DNA of 64,000 nt from contig NW_025408668.1 in the NCBI RefSeq assembly GCF_020360975.1, positions 6,572,001 through 6,636,000 on the forward strand, written 5' to 3'. This DNA comes from Hirsutella rhossiliensis. Taxonomy: Eukaryota; Ascomycota; Sordariomycetes; Hypocreales; Ophiocordycipitaceae. The notes under the pieces were generated by a model. That model saw nothing but the letters and a program-made list of their open reading frames with translations, was not told the origin of the DNA and did no database searches. Each line of letters begins with the position of its first letter. Within the stretch, counting starts at the first letter, position 1. Positions 44,623 through 56,803 of the stretch are shown here, piece after piece. Position numbers and translations under genes: made by a program.

Positions 44623-45011
44623 ATGGAGCACGCCGGCGGCACGGGCGGCAGCAGCAGCAATCTTCTCTCGCCGCCGGAGCTGACGCCGCTGGAGCAAGAG
44701 GTCCTGGACGAGTACGAGCGCCTCGCCAACAACATGAAGCAGGTATGTCTCTTGCGATTTCTCCTCGAATCGCCCGTCCGCTCTCCCCCGCTTCTGTGCT
44801 GGCTCGTTGTGCTGAGGCCAGGTGTGTGGGCCAGCTGGCCACGGAGCTCGACGGCCTGGCCTCGCGCCCCGCGACCGAGATCCTCGACGGCCTGCGCGAG
44901 CTGGAGCGCAAGACCAGCCTGGCGTTTACCCTGCTCAAGGCGAGCGTCTACAGCATCGTGCTGCAGCAGGAGATTGACTGGGGCGAGGGCGACGAGGCGG
45001 GGACGCGCTGA
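44623..45011 (+). CDS. dad3: DASH complex subunit Dad3
   Basis: Dad3 belongs to the DASH/Dam1 complex, which couples kinetochores to microtubules in fungi. Exons 44623-44742 and 44835-45011 join in phase 0 and give 98 residues. Exon 1 has the conserved LTPLEQEVLDEYERLANNMK. Exon 2 has ASRPATEILDGLRELERKTS and FTLLKASVYSIVLQQEIDW, which match Dad3 as I know it. An upstream in-frame ATG at 44482 would add 47 residues; the downstream start is chosen because known Dad3 proteins are short. Failure to splice the 92-bp intron would give a frame that runs past the end of exon 2. Confidence 0.93.
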
Positions 45012-45326
45012 GCAAAGACTAGGCGGCGCGCACCGACGGCGTAGAGCGCCAAGGGGAGGGCATGGTGATGCCACGGCGTGTCGAGGAAGAGAGAGACACG
45101 GCCCGTGGGGCGCCCGGGGACCATTTGATGATACCCAGATACCGACAAACGAGGCCTGTCCTCGGCAGTGACATTCTGCAACACGGCACGACCAACACTA
45201 ACGACATTCGCAACGCCTCTTGTCTTTTTGCGCGTCATTCAGTGAGCCCGTCGATATACAAGTAGTGTACACTTCAGCAACTCCGCCCGTACCCCCTCAC
45301 ACTGAGAAGCCCTACGGCCCGCCGTC
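45012..45326. other. Convergent 3' UTR region
   Basis: About 315 bp between the stops of Dad3 (plus) and uS5m (minus). No gene is seen. Confidence 0.55.
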
Positions 45327-46944
45327 TCAGTGCACGGCGCCGCCGTAGTAGACCTTGCGCACGTCGACGAGCTTCTTGCCGCGGCCTATGGCAATGCTCT
45401 CCGGGTTGGGCTGGTTCATGAGGGCCTGGTACGTGGCCTTGACCGAGTTCATGGGATTCTTGGACCGTGGGATGCGCGCCGAGATGTCGTGCAGGCCCGC
45501 GGCGCGGCACATTTCAAAGATGCGGTGCGGGCAACGGAGGCCAAAGCCTGGGGGGCGGCGCTCGTCAATCGTCTGCCAATACAGTCTTGCTTTCTCGGCT
45601 GCTTCCAACAAAGCGAGCGCAAACGAAAAGTAGAAAGGGGGGAGGGCAAGGGAGGGGCCACAGCCGGAACTCACCAGGAGGCCGACTGAATAGCTCGACA
45701 ATTGTGCCCGACACCTTGGCCTTGACATCGCCGTAAATAGTACGGTTCTCGTAGCGGCGTATAGGCTTCATGTTGCGGATGGCCAATATCCCGGCCGTCT
45801 CGCCGGCAATGCCGGGCTCTGTCGACTTGGCCATGCCTATGCCCAGCCAGCCGTTGCCGTTGCCGGCAATTGAGAGGATCGAAGTGCTGCGCACCTTGCC
45901 CAGACGAGTCTGGTTGTGGACGAAGCGCATGACGAGTGTCTTACAGGTCAACGACTGGATCTCGTTGAGCGTCATGCCCGTGAGGCGCTTGAGCTCCTGA
46001 TACCGGCCCGAGTCGTCCCTGCCTTCGTCGTCTGCGTCGGCCGCCCTCTTGTATAGGCCCTCGACGCCCGGCACCTTGCCCAGCTCCGGGGCCTCAGCCG
46101 TGTGTATCCGGTTGGCGCCCGCGGGCCCGTCCTCGATGAGCTCGAGGTTGGTCGGCTCCAGCTCGCCATCGTTGTCGTACTTGTGTAGCTTGTTGAGCTC
46201 CTTTCTCCACGCCTCGTTAATGGCCGTGTCCAGCTGGTCGATCTGAGCCCGCGTGAGCGTAGCGGATTCCGGGACCTCGGCCCCAGACTCGGCTCCCTCA
46301 TTTCCCTCCTCGATAAGGTACTTTTTGAGCAACTCCGGGTCGTTTTCCAGGTCATCAAGCTCCTCTGGGGTAAGGTCTAGAAAGTCTTGCCCTTGACTCT
46401 CCTTTACCCTCTTGAAGGCCCGGATCATGGCCCGCGTTGCCTGGTTGCTTGCCTTCTCCTCCGTCAGCTTCATCATCTTGGTGCCGTAGGCGTCGGCCCA
46501 GTCGCTGGGGCTCAGCCACTTGGGCTCAGTTGGCGTCATCTCGATCTCGGGCTTGATGTCGTACTTGGGGTTGAGCACGGTAAAGTCCTCGACGTAGGTC
46601 GGGCGGTGGGCGTCATCGCGGAAGCGGCCCTGGATGATAAAGTCGTCCGGGTTGACGGCCTTCTCGCCGGCCTCGATGGCCTCGAGCTGCTCCGGCGTGT
46701 ACTTTTTGCTCAGGGCCGCGCGGTCCGTGTCCGAGTACTCTGGAAACGTCTCCCGGCGGTACTCGGCCCGTTTCGAGGGGTCCAGCAGGCCCAGCTCCTC
46801 GGCCGAGACGTTGCGGAACCGTGACCGCCGCTTGGGGCGGGGCGCGGAGCTGTGCAGCTGGCGGCATGGGACGGCCGTCGTCGGGGATCGTGTCGGGACG
46901 AGGCACCGGCCGAAGAGGCTGCGCGCCGGACGTGCGACGCTCAT
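45327..46944 (-). CDS. Mitochondrial ribosomal protein uS5m
   Basis: uS5m is part of the small subunit of the mitochondrial ribosome. Exons 45675-46944 and 45327-45547, joined across a 127-bp GT-AG intron, give 496 residues. The N-terminus MSVARPARSLFGRCLVPTRS is a likely mitochondrial presequence. A long charged extension typical of fungal mitoribosomal proteins precedes the S5 module. The S5 dsRBD-like half is visible (LTCKTLVMRFVHNQTRLGKV, then LSIAGNGNGWLGIGMAKS), followed by the C-terminal half (IRNMKPIRRYENRTIYGDV; GRGKKLVDVRKVYYG). The frame continues upstream by two codons to a GTG, but the ATG at 46944 is used here. Confidence 0.94.
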
Positions 46945-47664
46945 GGCCACCGAGCTAGCTGCCCGTCGGGATCAGGGGTGAGACGGGTCTGCGAGCGTCT
47001 GCGGTCGGAGCTCTCTCTCTTCTGTCGTGAGTCAATCTGGTTCGTGCTCGCATGAGCTCGATTTTTTCCCCAGCCAAGCATGTTTCCCGATTGAATGCCG
47101 CTCGACCCTGATCGGGACTAGCGTCAGCCTTGCGCGCAACGGCAGGACTGTGCGGAGCGGTAATTAAGCAACCACGAGAGAGAGGTAGACTTTCAACGCA
47201 CGTGATCCCTCACATGTCAGCCCGGGAGAAACTCCAGGGTGGGGTGGTGGGGCGCATGACCCTTTTCGGTCATTGCGAGTCACGACAACATCTAACCGCC
47301 ACCGAACCGAACCCCTTATTTCTCTGCTCAGAAGCAGGAATATGTCTATTTCTGCGTTGCAATCTCACTGGTGTTGGAAAAGCCGAAAAATATACTTGTG
47401 AGAGCACTCGGATGCTTCCCCCGCCGGCCGCGGATGTAATTTGGCGTCCCCGCCATCAAGCCAAGGACGTCGTGGTTTGGTCCTCTGGTGCACTGATGAA
47501 ACGTCTCAGGACAGCCTCCTTTTCCCATGTCCCAAGGGGGCCCAGCGCTTAACAAAACAAATCGATGGCGTGCAGACTCGTAGTCGCCAGTCTTCACCTC
47601 GACCATCCAACACTTGTCCCGCCTCTTATCCCTCGCCCTGGTGGCCTCATTCTCAGCGCCCGCC
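46945..47664. promoter_or_regulatory. Divergent promoter region of uS5m and small membrane protein
   Basis: A 720-bp gap between divergent starts. It contains a short T run near 47060 and a long leader-like CT-rich stretch before 47660. No gene is seen. Confidence 0.45.
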
Positions 47665-47901
47665 ATGGCCAACTTTGACTGGCTCAAGTCCGTCGGCGCC
47701 ACAAACGAGGCCGTCGCCGTCCTCAACGATCAGCCCAACCTCTTCGTCAATCTCGTTGTCGTCCTCATCGGCCTCACCCTCCAGTGCCTCTTTCTCTGGT
47801 TCATCCACTTTGCCACTCTCAAGCCCGAGCAGAAGAGGAAGAATCGCAAGAACAAGAAGCCCCAGGACAATGCCAGGGGTGCCGCCACCGCCAAGATTTG
47901 A
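47665..47901 (+). CDS. Small single-pass membrane protein, 78 residues
   Basis: A single exon begins MANFDWLKSVGATNEAVAVL. It has one strongly hydrophobic segment at about residues 26-46 (LFVNLVVVLIGLTLQCLFLW) and a very basic tail (PEQKRKNRKNKK). The codon pattern and the clean membrane-plus-basic layout suggest a real gene, probably with the basic end in the cytosol. The frame is open further upstream from a TTG at 47614, but no earlier ATG is found. I do not recognise the family. It could be a small subunit of a membrane complex. Confidence 0.6.
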   Translation: MANFDWLKSVGATNEAVAVLNDQPNLFVNLVVVLIGLTLQCLFLWFIHFATLKPEQKRKNRKNKKPQDNARGAATAKI

Positions 47902-48110
47902 GCAGTCCGCGACAGGCAGAAACGACGTTGCCGCCGAGGGCTCGCCGTTGCAGCTGATTGCGATGGGAATAAACACCAAGAAGACCTTTGAGCCATGTCT
48001 CAAGTCTTCTCAATATGCATGCAAGAAATCATGTCCGGATATTGCGCGAGCGGGCTTGGGATGGTCATTTACTTTGATGCTTCACACTCAAATAGTTCTT
48101 GCTGGCAAGC

Positions 48111-49945
48111 TCATCTATAATATGACACATTGTCTCGAATACGGCCCCTTTCAGTTTCCTCACAGTCTGCTGCTACAGACCGCGTCCCATCCCTCGGTAA
48201 ACCTCCGGTCGAATATAGCCACTGCTCAAATGCTGAAAATGCGTCCGGGTCTGGAGATGAGAAACTATACGCTGGCTTACTTTCGCCATGCACATCACTC
48301 TCCGCCACCTCTGAACCCTCGGAATGCACACGCGTCCAGGTGCTGCCAGGCAGCTGCCGAGGAGAAAAGTCTCCCAGTGGCAAGTGGTAGCTGTGATACT
48401 CGGTGGGCATCGGACTGCTGAGAGGCTCGCTCGAAAAACTCGACTGTGACCCTAGATAACTGGAGCTAGAAGATTGAACTGGCGAAAAAAACTCGCATCC
48501 GGTAAAGGCGTTCGAAGCCATGTATCCTGTCGCTGGTGGGTGTATCCTTTGGCGCTCTGGAGTGGCCGTCTTGTTCAACAGCCCGAAATGCGACACCATG
48601 GTAGGCTTGGAGTCTGAACCATCCTCGAATGAGAAGCCAGGGCCTGGAGAGTGACTGGGCTCAACGGATGCGGGCGAATCCGTCGGGCTCTCTCTACCCT
48701 CCGCCGATTTCCTGGGAACAGGCGCAGGCCTAACAGTCGAGAGCAGAACTTCCTACGCCCTTCTCTCGATTCCAGCCACAACTTGGTCTCTGGGTATATG
48801 AGTGGTCTGGGTGTCTTCGCGAGCCACAGATACCTGCGTTGACTCCCCCAAAGACTCGACGGCCTGTCTCAGACTTGGCGACTCAGCACTTGTCATTCGA
48901 GCCAAAGACGTGGCTATTATTGGGAGGAGCTTTGCGCGATCCGACACCGTCTGTGGCCCGTATGAGTGAATGTCCAAGCGTTGCTTGTCTCCGGATGCTT
49001 GCCTTTAGGTATGGGACGTGGAATACCGCCGGGGCAAGAGTGGCGAGGGAATGCAACGGACTGCTCCGCAGGATCATGAATTCTTTGTGTTGCCCCTTTT
49101 GCCCGCAAACGAGTACTCTGATGGCCACTTGAACCAAGTCCCGCGCCCTGCTAGAGCCTATGAGGCTCTCGACTAGCCGTGCGGAGTTTGTATCCTCCTG
49201 TTCCGCGCGTTGCTTATCCTGTTGAGAACTTGCCTCGAAATCCATGCTCAAGACAAAGGCTTCGACTGCCTTGCGATCGGCGTAGGTCAGGCCGTGGTAG
49301 AAATCACCCTCGTCCGGGGCGGTTACCGAGGGAAGCGTCTCAGTCCTAGCCAGCCCGTCTTCTGTCCTTTGCCTCTTTCGTCTGCGACCTTTCGAGGCAC
49401 GAGACGCTCTCGTGGTAGAAATGTCGATGCGGCATGACGAAGATCGAAAGTCCGCACTGAGCGCTCCCTGCGGCGCGATCAGGGCCGACGACAAGTCGGG
49501 GTGCTGGATCGAAAAAATCATCTCTCCGGGCGACCCCGTACGCGAGGTGCTGCCACAGTACTGCAGCCGAAGCCCCAGGCGATCCCAAACCTGCGTCCTC
49601 AGCCGGCTACCCAGGGCCCATGGGCATGAGGTGGCTTACCTCGCACTCTCCCACCCATTCGGCCAGTCGAGCCTCCTCGTCGATTCCAGCAATGGGCTCT
49701 CCTTCTACCAATATGGTGACGTTAAAGTGACAGGAGCCCGCTCGACAGATCCACAGGTGCTTCGTCGTGACCAAGTCCAGTAGCTCATCGCTACTTGTCA
49801 GGCGGCCCCGGCTCTCTGGCAAGCCGAGCAACAGTGACGCCTGGACGACCAGCTCCAGGTCTTCGAGCTTGCTAGCAACGCGTATCGCAGGCATCGAGAC
49901 TGTCGTGTGCCGCATCTTGTCCCTTCGTCTGGCCGAGCTCGGCAT
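48111..49945 (-). CDS. Unrecognised protein, four-exon model, 519 residues
   Basis: Exons 49640-49945, 49117-49560, 48757-48983 and 48111-48693 join at GT-AG signals in phases 0, 0 and 2 without a stop. The N-terminal part has globular character (RVASKLEDLELVVQASLLLG; ELLDLVTTKHLWICRAGSCH). A basic nuclear-localisation-like stretch GRRRKRQRTED lies near residue 153. The middle is helical and hydrophilic (YADRKAVEAFVLSMDFEASS). The C-terminal half is Ser/Pro-rich and disordered. No domain is recognised. The basic patch and Ser-rich tail would fit a nuclear regulator, but that is a guess. Donors GTACTC and GTAGGA are weaker than the first, so exon edges 2 to 4 are less sure. More exons may lie upstream. 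Confidence 0.5.
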
Positions 49946-50451
49946 CGCATTCCGAGGACAAGGTTATCGCCAAACAAGGACGGCTCTCGCGCTGCATTGC
50001 CTACGAGCAAGCTCGCATACTGGAGGCTGGTCGAGAAACGCAGCATTCATGGGCCAAACAATGGCATGGTTGGAGCCAACCTCGTGGCCGTGGAGATGAA
50101 TTTTTGCGAGTGTGCGATATCTCATGGTCAAAAGATAAGGTGCGTGTACCAAGGCATAGATGTGGCAGGACCGTCAAGCTTGGTCTCGCCCCATGAGTAA
50201 GGAGCGGCTCGGCGAAAAAAAGACTTCGCCCACTTGATTTCAATGCCGCAGAAAGGCCACAGATACGTGACGTCGTCATCTTCTCACATGATGCGTTTGC
50301 AAACGCGTCTAGCCCTTGGCAACCCCCCCCCGAACCATCACGTCCGGACCTGCCAGAGGCCTTGATCGATGAGATGCCCGAGTGCCGTCCATAGAATCCC
50401 GCTCCGCCCCCTAACCGAGTGCTTTGCCAAATTCCTCGCTTGCAGATCTAC
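49946..50451. other. Intergenic or unassigned 5' region
   Basis: About 500 bp lie between the unrecognised gene's chosen start and the RasGEF gene's stop. A minus-strand ORF at 49964-50152 (MRYRTLAKIHLHGHEVGS) might be an extra 5' exon, but I could not join it in frame. Otherwise it holds the promoter of one gene and the 3' UTR of the other. Confidence 0.4.
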
Positions 50452-52996
50452 TTACTTGGCGAACCAGGGGAATTTGTTCTTGCTTGGCTCGACGGGGCCC
50501 GACGAGGGGCTCTCGACTTGCAGACTTCGCTGATAGATCTCCTGCCGCATACATGTCAGCGAGGCTGCCCGGCGCCTGGGAGCCGGATTGTGCGCGAGCT
50601 CACCTCATCATCTGTAGGCATGCGACAGTCCAGGATCAGGTCTCTTGCAGAGTCGTGCTTGGCCAAGTTGGGATATGCTGTGCCCTGGCTTTTCATCATG
50701 GGCAACAAGACCTCTCCCAATACTTCAAACTTCTTCCAGTTGATGCGGTCCCTGTTTGGTCCCACAAACGTCTTGCTCCCTTCCTCGGCCGACACCAGAT
50801 CGCGGCGATGCAGGGGAATAAAGGGAATTCGGGGCAGCGGCGAGTTCTCCCAGGCCAGTCGATATGCGAAATGGCTCTTCTGTGTCCCCATCAGGATGAC
50901 CAGTCTCGCGAATCGCTTCTGGACATCGGCGGGGACCAAGCCTCTTGTCTGAGCGAGCCTGTGGATGGCCGTACCGTTGATCCCGGCCAGCACTGCGGCC
51001 AAACCATTGTAATTATTCAACTGTCGCAGTTTAAGGGCAATGTCCATGAACTTTTCCAGCATCTGCGCCCGGTGCTTCGGCTTGTCTCTTAGCAGCACCA
51101 TGTTGGCGACCCACTTGGCAATGTGGTTGAAATGATTGATCATGCGATTGATGTTGCACAGGCCTTTGCACTTTTCCTTTTCCGCAGCGGACAGGCTGAC
51201 GTGGCGGACGAAATCGCGGATCCGAATGGATGAAAACATGATCCAGTCGATTCTGGTGAGCTCGTCGGCAATATGGTCGTCGGAAATGTCCATGAAGATG
51301 TGGTAGCGGAATTTGTTCATCGGCTGGAGATCTTTTGGTTCCAGCAGCGCCGCCTCCCTCTCGTATTCGTCGGGCGAGTTGAACTGGAGCTGGCTACCGC
51401 TCTCGGTCCCTCTTTCGGGCCCCGAAGTTTCCGAGCTATTCGATCGCCTGCCACCCGCCTCGTCGCTGAACTGGAGAGTGCTGACGCCATCGGACAACTG
51501 GCCAATCTCCTTGGACAGAATCTTGCTGGCTATTTCATCGCCGGCATCATCCGTATTTGCCCAGCCGGTATCGTCGTCTATGATGACGTTAAACCGAAGG
51601 TTGCGACGCATCTGTTGCGACGCAATCGAGAAGATGGGCTCGGTGGACAGGTGGGTGATGAAGTCCTCGAGGTTCTGCCGCGTTGTCGGCCGAGCAAAGT
51701 CACCAGGATACAGCGACACCCATTTCGCCACCACCTCAATTATCCTGAGTTGGGTTGCCGTTTTCGTGAGATAGTGAACCGACTTGTCGTCTCTGACTCG
51801 GTCCAGCCGGACAAGAATGGCCGAGAAGAGGTCGCCAGGGGCGGCAAACTTGCGATATAGACACAGAAAAATGTCGGAGAAGTTGTTGTCTGCTCTTGAC
51901 AGCCGCAGCGCAAGCAGTCGGTCGACGAGTTCGTCAAACGTGACGCCCGCCATCCTCGGCTGCCTTTCTACGATAATGTCATCGCCTCTTTGCAAGATGG
52001 GAATGTCGTCGGCGTATTCAGGGGAGTCTCCATCAGACTCTTCGAGTTCGAGGAAAGAATCGGCACCGGATTTTCCCATCCGAAAGCCTTGTGCATGTCA
52101 GCGGTTCCTTCTTGATCCTCGAGGTGCACCATGATGCTCACCTGGTCTTGCGCCCCTCGAAGCTTGCGTGCGATGATTATCCGAGGATTGTGGATTCGCA
52201 AACCCGCGAAGGACGGAAAAGTCGGAGCTGGCACGACTGTGCTTGCTGTGCTCGCTGAGAGGTCGTCCGGCGGCAGGATCTGGGGCTTCGAGGTTCACCG
52301 CCGATTGGGCCCGTCTTCTCGGGGCCGTTTCGCCATTTTCGTCTGGGGTTTCTTTAGCACATGACTTTTCCAGCCCACCAAGAACAAGCCGGCATCTTGG
52401 TTACCTCTTCGGTGGGCGATTGCGACCCGGAGTATAGTCTGTAAACACGCTTGAGAAATGTCGGGCTTGTCCATGAAGGTTTTATAGCTGGCTACACAAG
52501 GCTTGAAGACCTTGTGATTTGCAATTGCGTCGGCGTCCACCTCCCAGTCCTCCGTTGGGCTGTCACACTTGCATGCGACGAGGACCGCGGGAAGGCCAGG
52601 GCTTGTGAGGGCGGCTGCCTTGAAGGTCAGCGCAAGGGACTTGCTGGCACCATTCAGGGGTCAGGACGGGTCGCGGTTGTGGCGCGTACCGATGATTTGA
52701 GGGAGGCCACGCATAGACTCCTGATTGACGACGTCATACAGTACGAGGGAGGCATCCACTTTTGGGACAATATGGCCATTGATCTGCTTCGGCCACGAAA
52801 TCGGCTGGGGAGAGTTGAGTTCGAAAGAGGCGAGATCTAGCTCGAGAAGAGTGACAGAGTGGGCGACATTGTCGACGACCAAGCGAACGGTGGAGGCATT
52901 GGATATGGGCGGTCGCGGCAGGCCCAAGACACGCTGGATAAAGGACGACTTGCCGACGGCGGAACCGCCGATGACGGCGATGTTGAAGCTCTCCAT
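50452..52996 (-). CDS. Ras-like GTPase domain fused to RasGEF (Cdc25-type)
   Basis: Five exons (52690-52996, 52405-52614, 52142-52342, 50604-52087, 50452-50541) give 763 residues. Residues 1-170 form a small-GTPase-like domain: P-loop GGSAVGKSS, a strand LLELDL in place of the usual DTAG and VLVACKCD in place of NKxD. GTP hydrolysis may therefore be weak. A disordered linker follows (exon 3). RasGEF_N starts near residue 285 (VTFDELVDRLLALRLSR). The catalytic CDC25 domain covers about 515-730 (FSSIRIRDFVRHV; NHFNHIAKWVANMVLL; LAAVLAGINGTAIHRL; FVGPNRDRINWKKF). Such proteins load GTP on Ras-type switches. The C-terminus ends NKFPWFAK. A similar fusion is, as I recall, present in other filamentous ascomycetes, but the target GTPase is unknown. 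Confidence 0.88.
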
Positions 52997-55495
52997 GGTG
53001 GAGGCTGGAATCGGCTGCAGGACAAAAGGCCACGATCAGCACTTGCGTGTTCCCAGCAAGCTCGTGTCAATGCCAAGCTAGAGTAGCTCGGTAAGCGGAA
53101 GAGGATTCGGAAAGGGGAGCCTCTTGCGCATATGCCGCCTTGATGCTTACCCAGTGATCTTACGGGTGGCCAATGATCATAGACTCTCTACGGGGCGATG
53201 GCCAGCATTGGTTCGTGCCGTTGCCATGTCTGGTGTGGTGGAGTTTGGGGGCGCAGTCTCTGTGAGAGGGCTCTGGTTCGGTATGTGCGTCGAGGGCTGG
53301 GTCGAAGGGTTGGAAGAAGGGACGGTCGACGACGGAGACGAAGGTCTTGGAGTCGTTTTAGGTCGAGCCGTCGTCGAAGGGGTTCAAGAGATGGCGCGCG
53401 AATGAGAGGAGGCTGCCGGTGACGTTACTCAGCGTGTGGGCGCTTCGGGTACTCGAAGTCGAAGTCGGTGTCGCGGGGCCGGATGAGGGCCCGTGTGAAG
53501 CTTCGGGGCCGTCTATTCTAGGACGAGGTGAGTCTTTGGAGCTCCGAATTTGCTCGGAATCGTGACACAGGTCGCGGACTGAGGGCGCCAAGGAGGAGGC
53601 GAGCGCGAAGGTGGTGAAGAAGCGCAGGAACAGGCTGGCAACGAAAGGAAATGGCGAATCGAGTTGAATGAGGAGCGGCAGCTGCGCAGCCAGGGACGGC
53701 GAAGAAAGAAGAAACACGGCGGTCACTAACCGAAGACGCACGACAAGGCCCGCTCTGAGGCTCTCGAGAGGCGCAGCAGATTGCCGAGACCAAGGGACGG
53801 GCCCGCCTGCGACCTGAAGGAGCTCCGGGATGAGAGACGGGAAGCTTGCAGTCGACGCTCACCGCGAGTTCTGTACGCTGTGTAGGCGGCGCGGGGTGGG
53901 TGGTGGGTTCGGCGGCAGTTTTGTAGTGGCTCACGGGTGCCCAAGGTGGTTTCAGGTACCTCGGTTCTGGTACCGTGGCTGCTGCTCGTAGCTACCTTAG
54001 TTAACTTACCTGCCTGCCAGCGAGCGGCAGAGCGCACACAGCCGGGGATCCAGCCGGACCTCGTAGGTGAAGAGATGACAAGGAAACAAGAAAATGGAAA
54101 AAGAAACATGCAGCTGTCGCGAAAAATATGCGAGGCAGGGAAACCCTTGGTTCCACTCGCCACCCTCTTCCCAGTGCTCTCCCAGCGCTATAACGCAGGG
54201 CAGTGAGTGAGTGTCCCCTGAGAGAGAGCTGTCGCAAGCTGAAATGGGCAGCCACCTAAGTAACTACTGGTAAGGTATCTGGACACCTTTTAATAGCCCA
54301 ATGCCCTTCTTACAACACACTGCGCAGTTTGACGACATTGACCAACAAACCCTAACCCTTCCGAGCTGTGTCGAACCGGCCGGGGATGCCGCGTCACCAT
54401 TTCTCGGCGGCGGGCCCGCAGCGCGGCGACTGGACTTTGGGAGGCGAGGGCGGCGAGATGCATGCTTTGCACATGGGGGCTCAGGCGGCACCCGATTGCC
54501 CTGGTTTCCAGGTTGTCGCGCCGCCTTGCCCTCGACTCAGCTGTGGCCGGGGGCGCGAGGACGAGACAGCCAACCATGCTCCTGTGCCAGGTACGCCCTC
54601 GGCTTGTTCGCGGCCGCTTCTTCTTGGTGTGCTGCCAACTGCCTTCGCGCTGTCGGTGCATGCACGAACCCCGGGCCCGCTCTCGCAAAACGCCGTCTTC
54701 TGGACAGCGTCAAGGGCGGATGATTGCACAGAAGCCGATCTGAGGGAAAAGAAAGGAAGAGCCCCCTACTGTACTGTGAGTCTGCAGAAGACTGTGGGCC
54801 ACAATGGCGGCGAGCAAACCTTTCCGCCCTCCCATTGATATCATGGACCTTTGCCGGTGTTGGCTGGCATTCAGCTCCAGCCCTGATTTTTCTCGTCTGC
54901 ACCCCTTGCCTCGCTGACAGGGCACCAAGGAAGCCCGTGACAGGTCCTTGATTACGGCCCTCTCAGCGGAGACGGACGGCCGTCAAATCGTGTCTTAACC
55001 TGTAGCACGGGACGCCATCGGGCCTCGCTGTCTCACCTATTCTGGGCAGCTCTCTAAGCATGATGCGCTTGCAGCCCGGGAGATCGGTTTCCCGTCCCGA
55101 TCGCGGCGCCTGCTCAGTGGCAGAGAGCAGTCGATATTGGGCGGCGTGCATGTACTCGCATACCAATTCTCACCCTCGGACGCTCGGAGGCTTGAAAGAA
55201 CAAGTGTCTGGACTGTCGAGGGAACACATACCGGACTTGTACCCTCGAGACCGCCAACCGCCCTGACGCTATCGACTCATACCCGGTCTCGAGAGGTTTG
55301 CCTTTATTACTCTGACCCCGTGTCCTCGGCGCCGGCGCCGTCTCGTGCATGGACCTCCTGAGAGCCAGCGACGGACGGCTGCATCAATATGAGCCAGCTT
55401 GCAGCGAAGCGGCGCCCAATACAGACTGCACGAGGATACCGAGAGGCTGCTCTCATTGTGTAACTGGCGCCCCGAAGGCGTCACTCCCTGGAAAA

Positions 55496-55522
55496 GCGAA
55501 ACGAAACGAAACGAAACGAAAC
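55496..55522. repeat. (CGAAA)n microsatellite
   Basis: Five CGAAA units in a row within the gene-free stretch. Confidence 0.85.
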
Positions 55523-56796
55523 TGAGGCAGAAAAAGGAAAAGCGGGGGCCAAGAATCAAGGGTCGTCGTCCGTGAACGCCAGCGGGTGGTGCATTGCAGA
55601 GAAAAGTCACCTCCCTAATTTGAACGACGTGTTCCCCCATCCAACCAATGCCGCGGATGCGTAGAGGTCTCGTGCTCTTTGGAGTGAGATATAATTACGC
55701 TTTCTCCCTTTGGCCCTATCGTCCTCCTTGAGGGCCATGCTGGCGAAGAAGAGGAGAAAGGGGGGCGAGGGCGCCGTCGACCATTGGCCTGCTGCTGCAG
55801 CAAGTTGCTGTACGGGAGCACTGCAGCCGTCCTTCATCTCCTCTTTGGCCGAGGCCTCTCTGTAACCTCGCACAAGCCGATTGTTGAGATTCCCGTCCGT
55901 GTGTCCTCATGCACAGGCAGTCTCCCGCCCAACAAAGTCGACAATGGCAGCGGTGACCTGATGGATGGACCGGCCCCGGCCCCCTTTCCCCTTTCCCCGC
56001 AAAAGCCGCCCGCAGCAACGGCCCCGCTTGGATCCGGCCACAAGCAAAGCTCGTCTCCAAGGACGTCGGCAATCAACGAGCTCAGCGACTTGCGTAAAAG
56101 CCGGACTGAGAGAGGGTATTTGCATGGCCACTGCCGCTGCTGCGACACCATTATGTCCCATTATGCAGCCCCGACGACACCGCGCTTCCCAGTCCCCCAT
56201 ACATACACATACGTAGCAAACAGGGTGCGCGCCAAGACAACCTCGCTGTCCGCCCCCCTGCTGTTTTTCCGACGTTGCAACGGGCCTGCAGGACTGGCCC
56301 GATGTCGTGTCGGTCCGCCGAGGGCCACGCCAAAGATACACAACACAAGTTGTCGTGAGAGCCCTGCCTGTCTTGTCAGTTGCCAAGGAGCGGCCCGCTC
56401 TTCTGATGAGGCGCGCCCAGCATGCCGCTTGCATCGGCTCTTGGAGTTTCAGGGGAGCCTTGACGCTTTCCAATCTTGATCCTCGGTCATAAAGTCGTCG
56501 TCGGCAGGCCTAATCCTCTCTCATTCTCTCTCCACCGCTCCCAACAACGACAAGGACAACACGCCCAGAACTTGGTTTAATCTCCCCCCTTCTTCGCCTG
56601 GATTTCTCGGCAGCGACCAGCCTCGGAAACCTGCTCGTCCGAAGAAGCACCAGCAAGGGACGAGTCCCCTTCCCTCGCCTCGTGAAAAGACGCACGCATC
56701 TGCGCTTGGCTCTGCGCACGCATGCATGCTTCTACCGCTGCACATCGTCTCACGTGCGACCGCTGCATGGCCTCCATTTGCCGTGGACGAAGTGCC

Positions 56797-56803
56797 TATA
56801 TAT
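56797..56803 (+). promoter_or_regulatory. Possible TATA element
   Basis: TATATAT, 323 bp upstream of the ATG at 57126 and followed by a CT-rich leader. It is the best promoter candidate for that gene but is not proven. Confidence 0.35.

Noticed and set aside
53358..53741. 127-residue minus-strand ORF with a hydrophobic start
   Set aside because: It begins at GTG, not ATG, and sits just after an acceptor-like site, so it is more likely part of a spliced leader of the RasGEF gene; no domain is seen.
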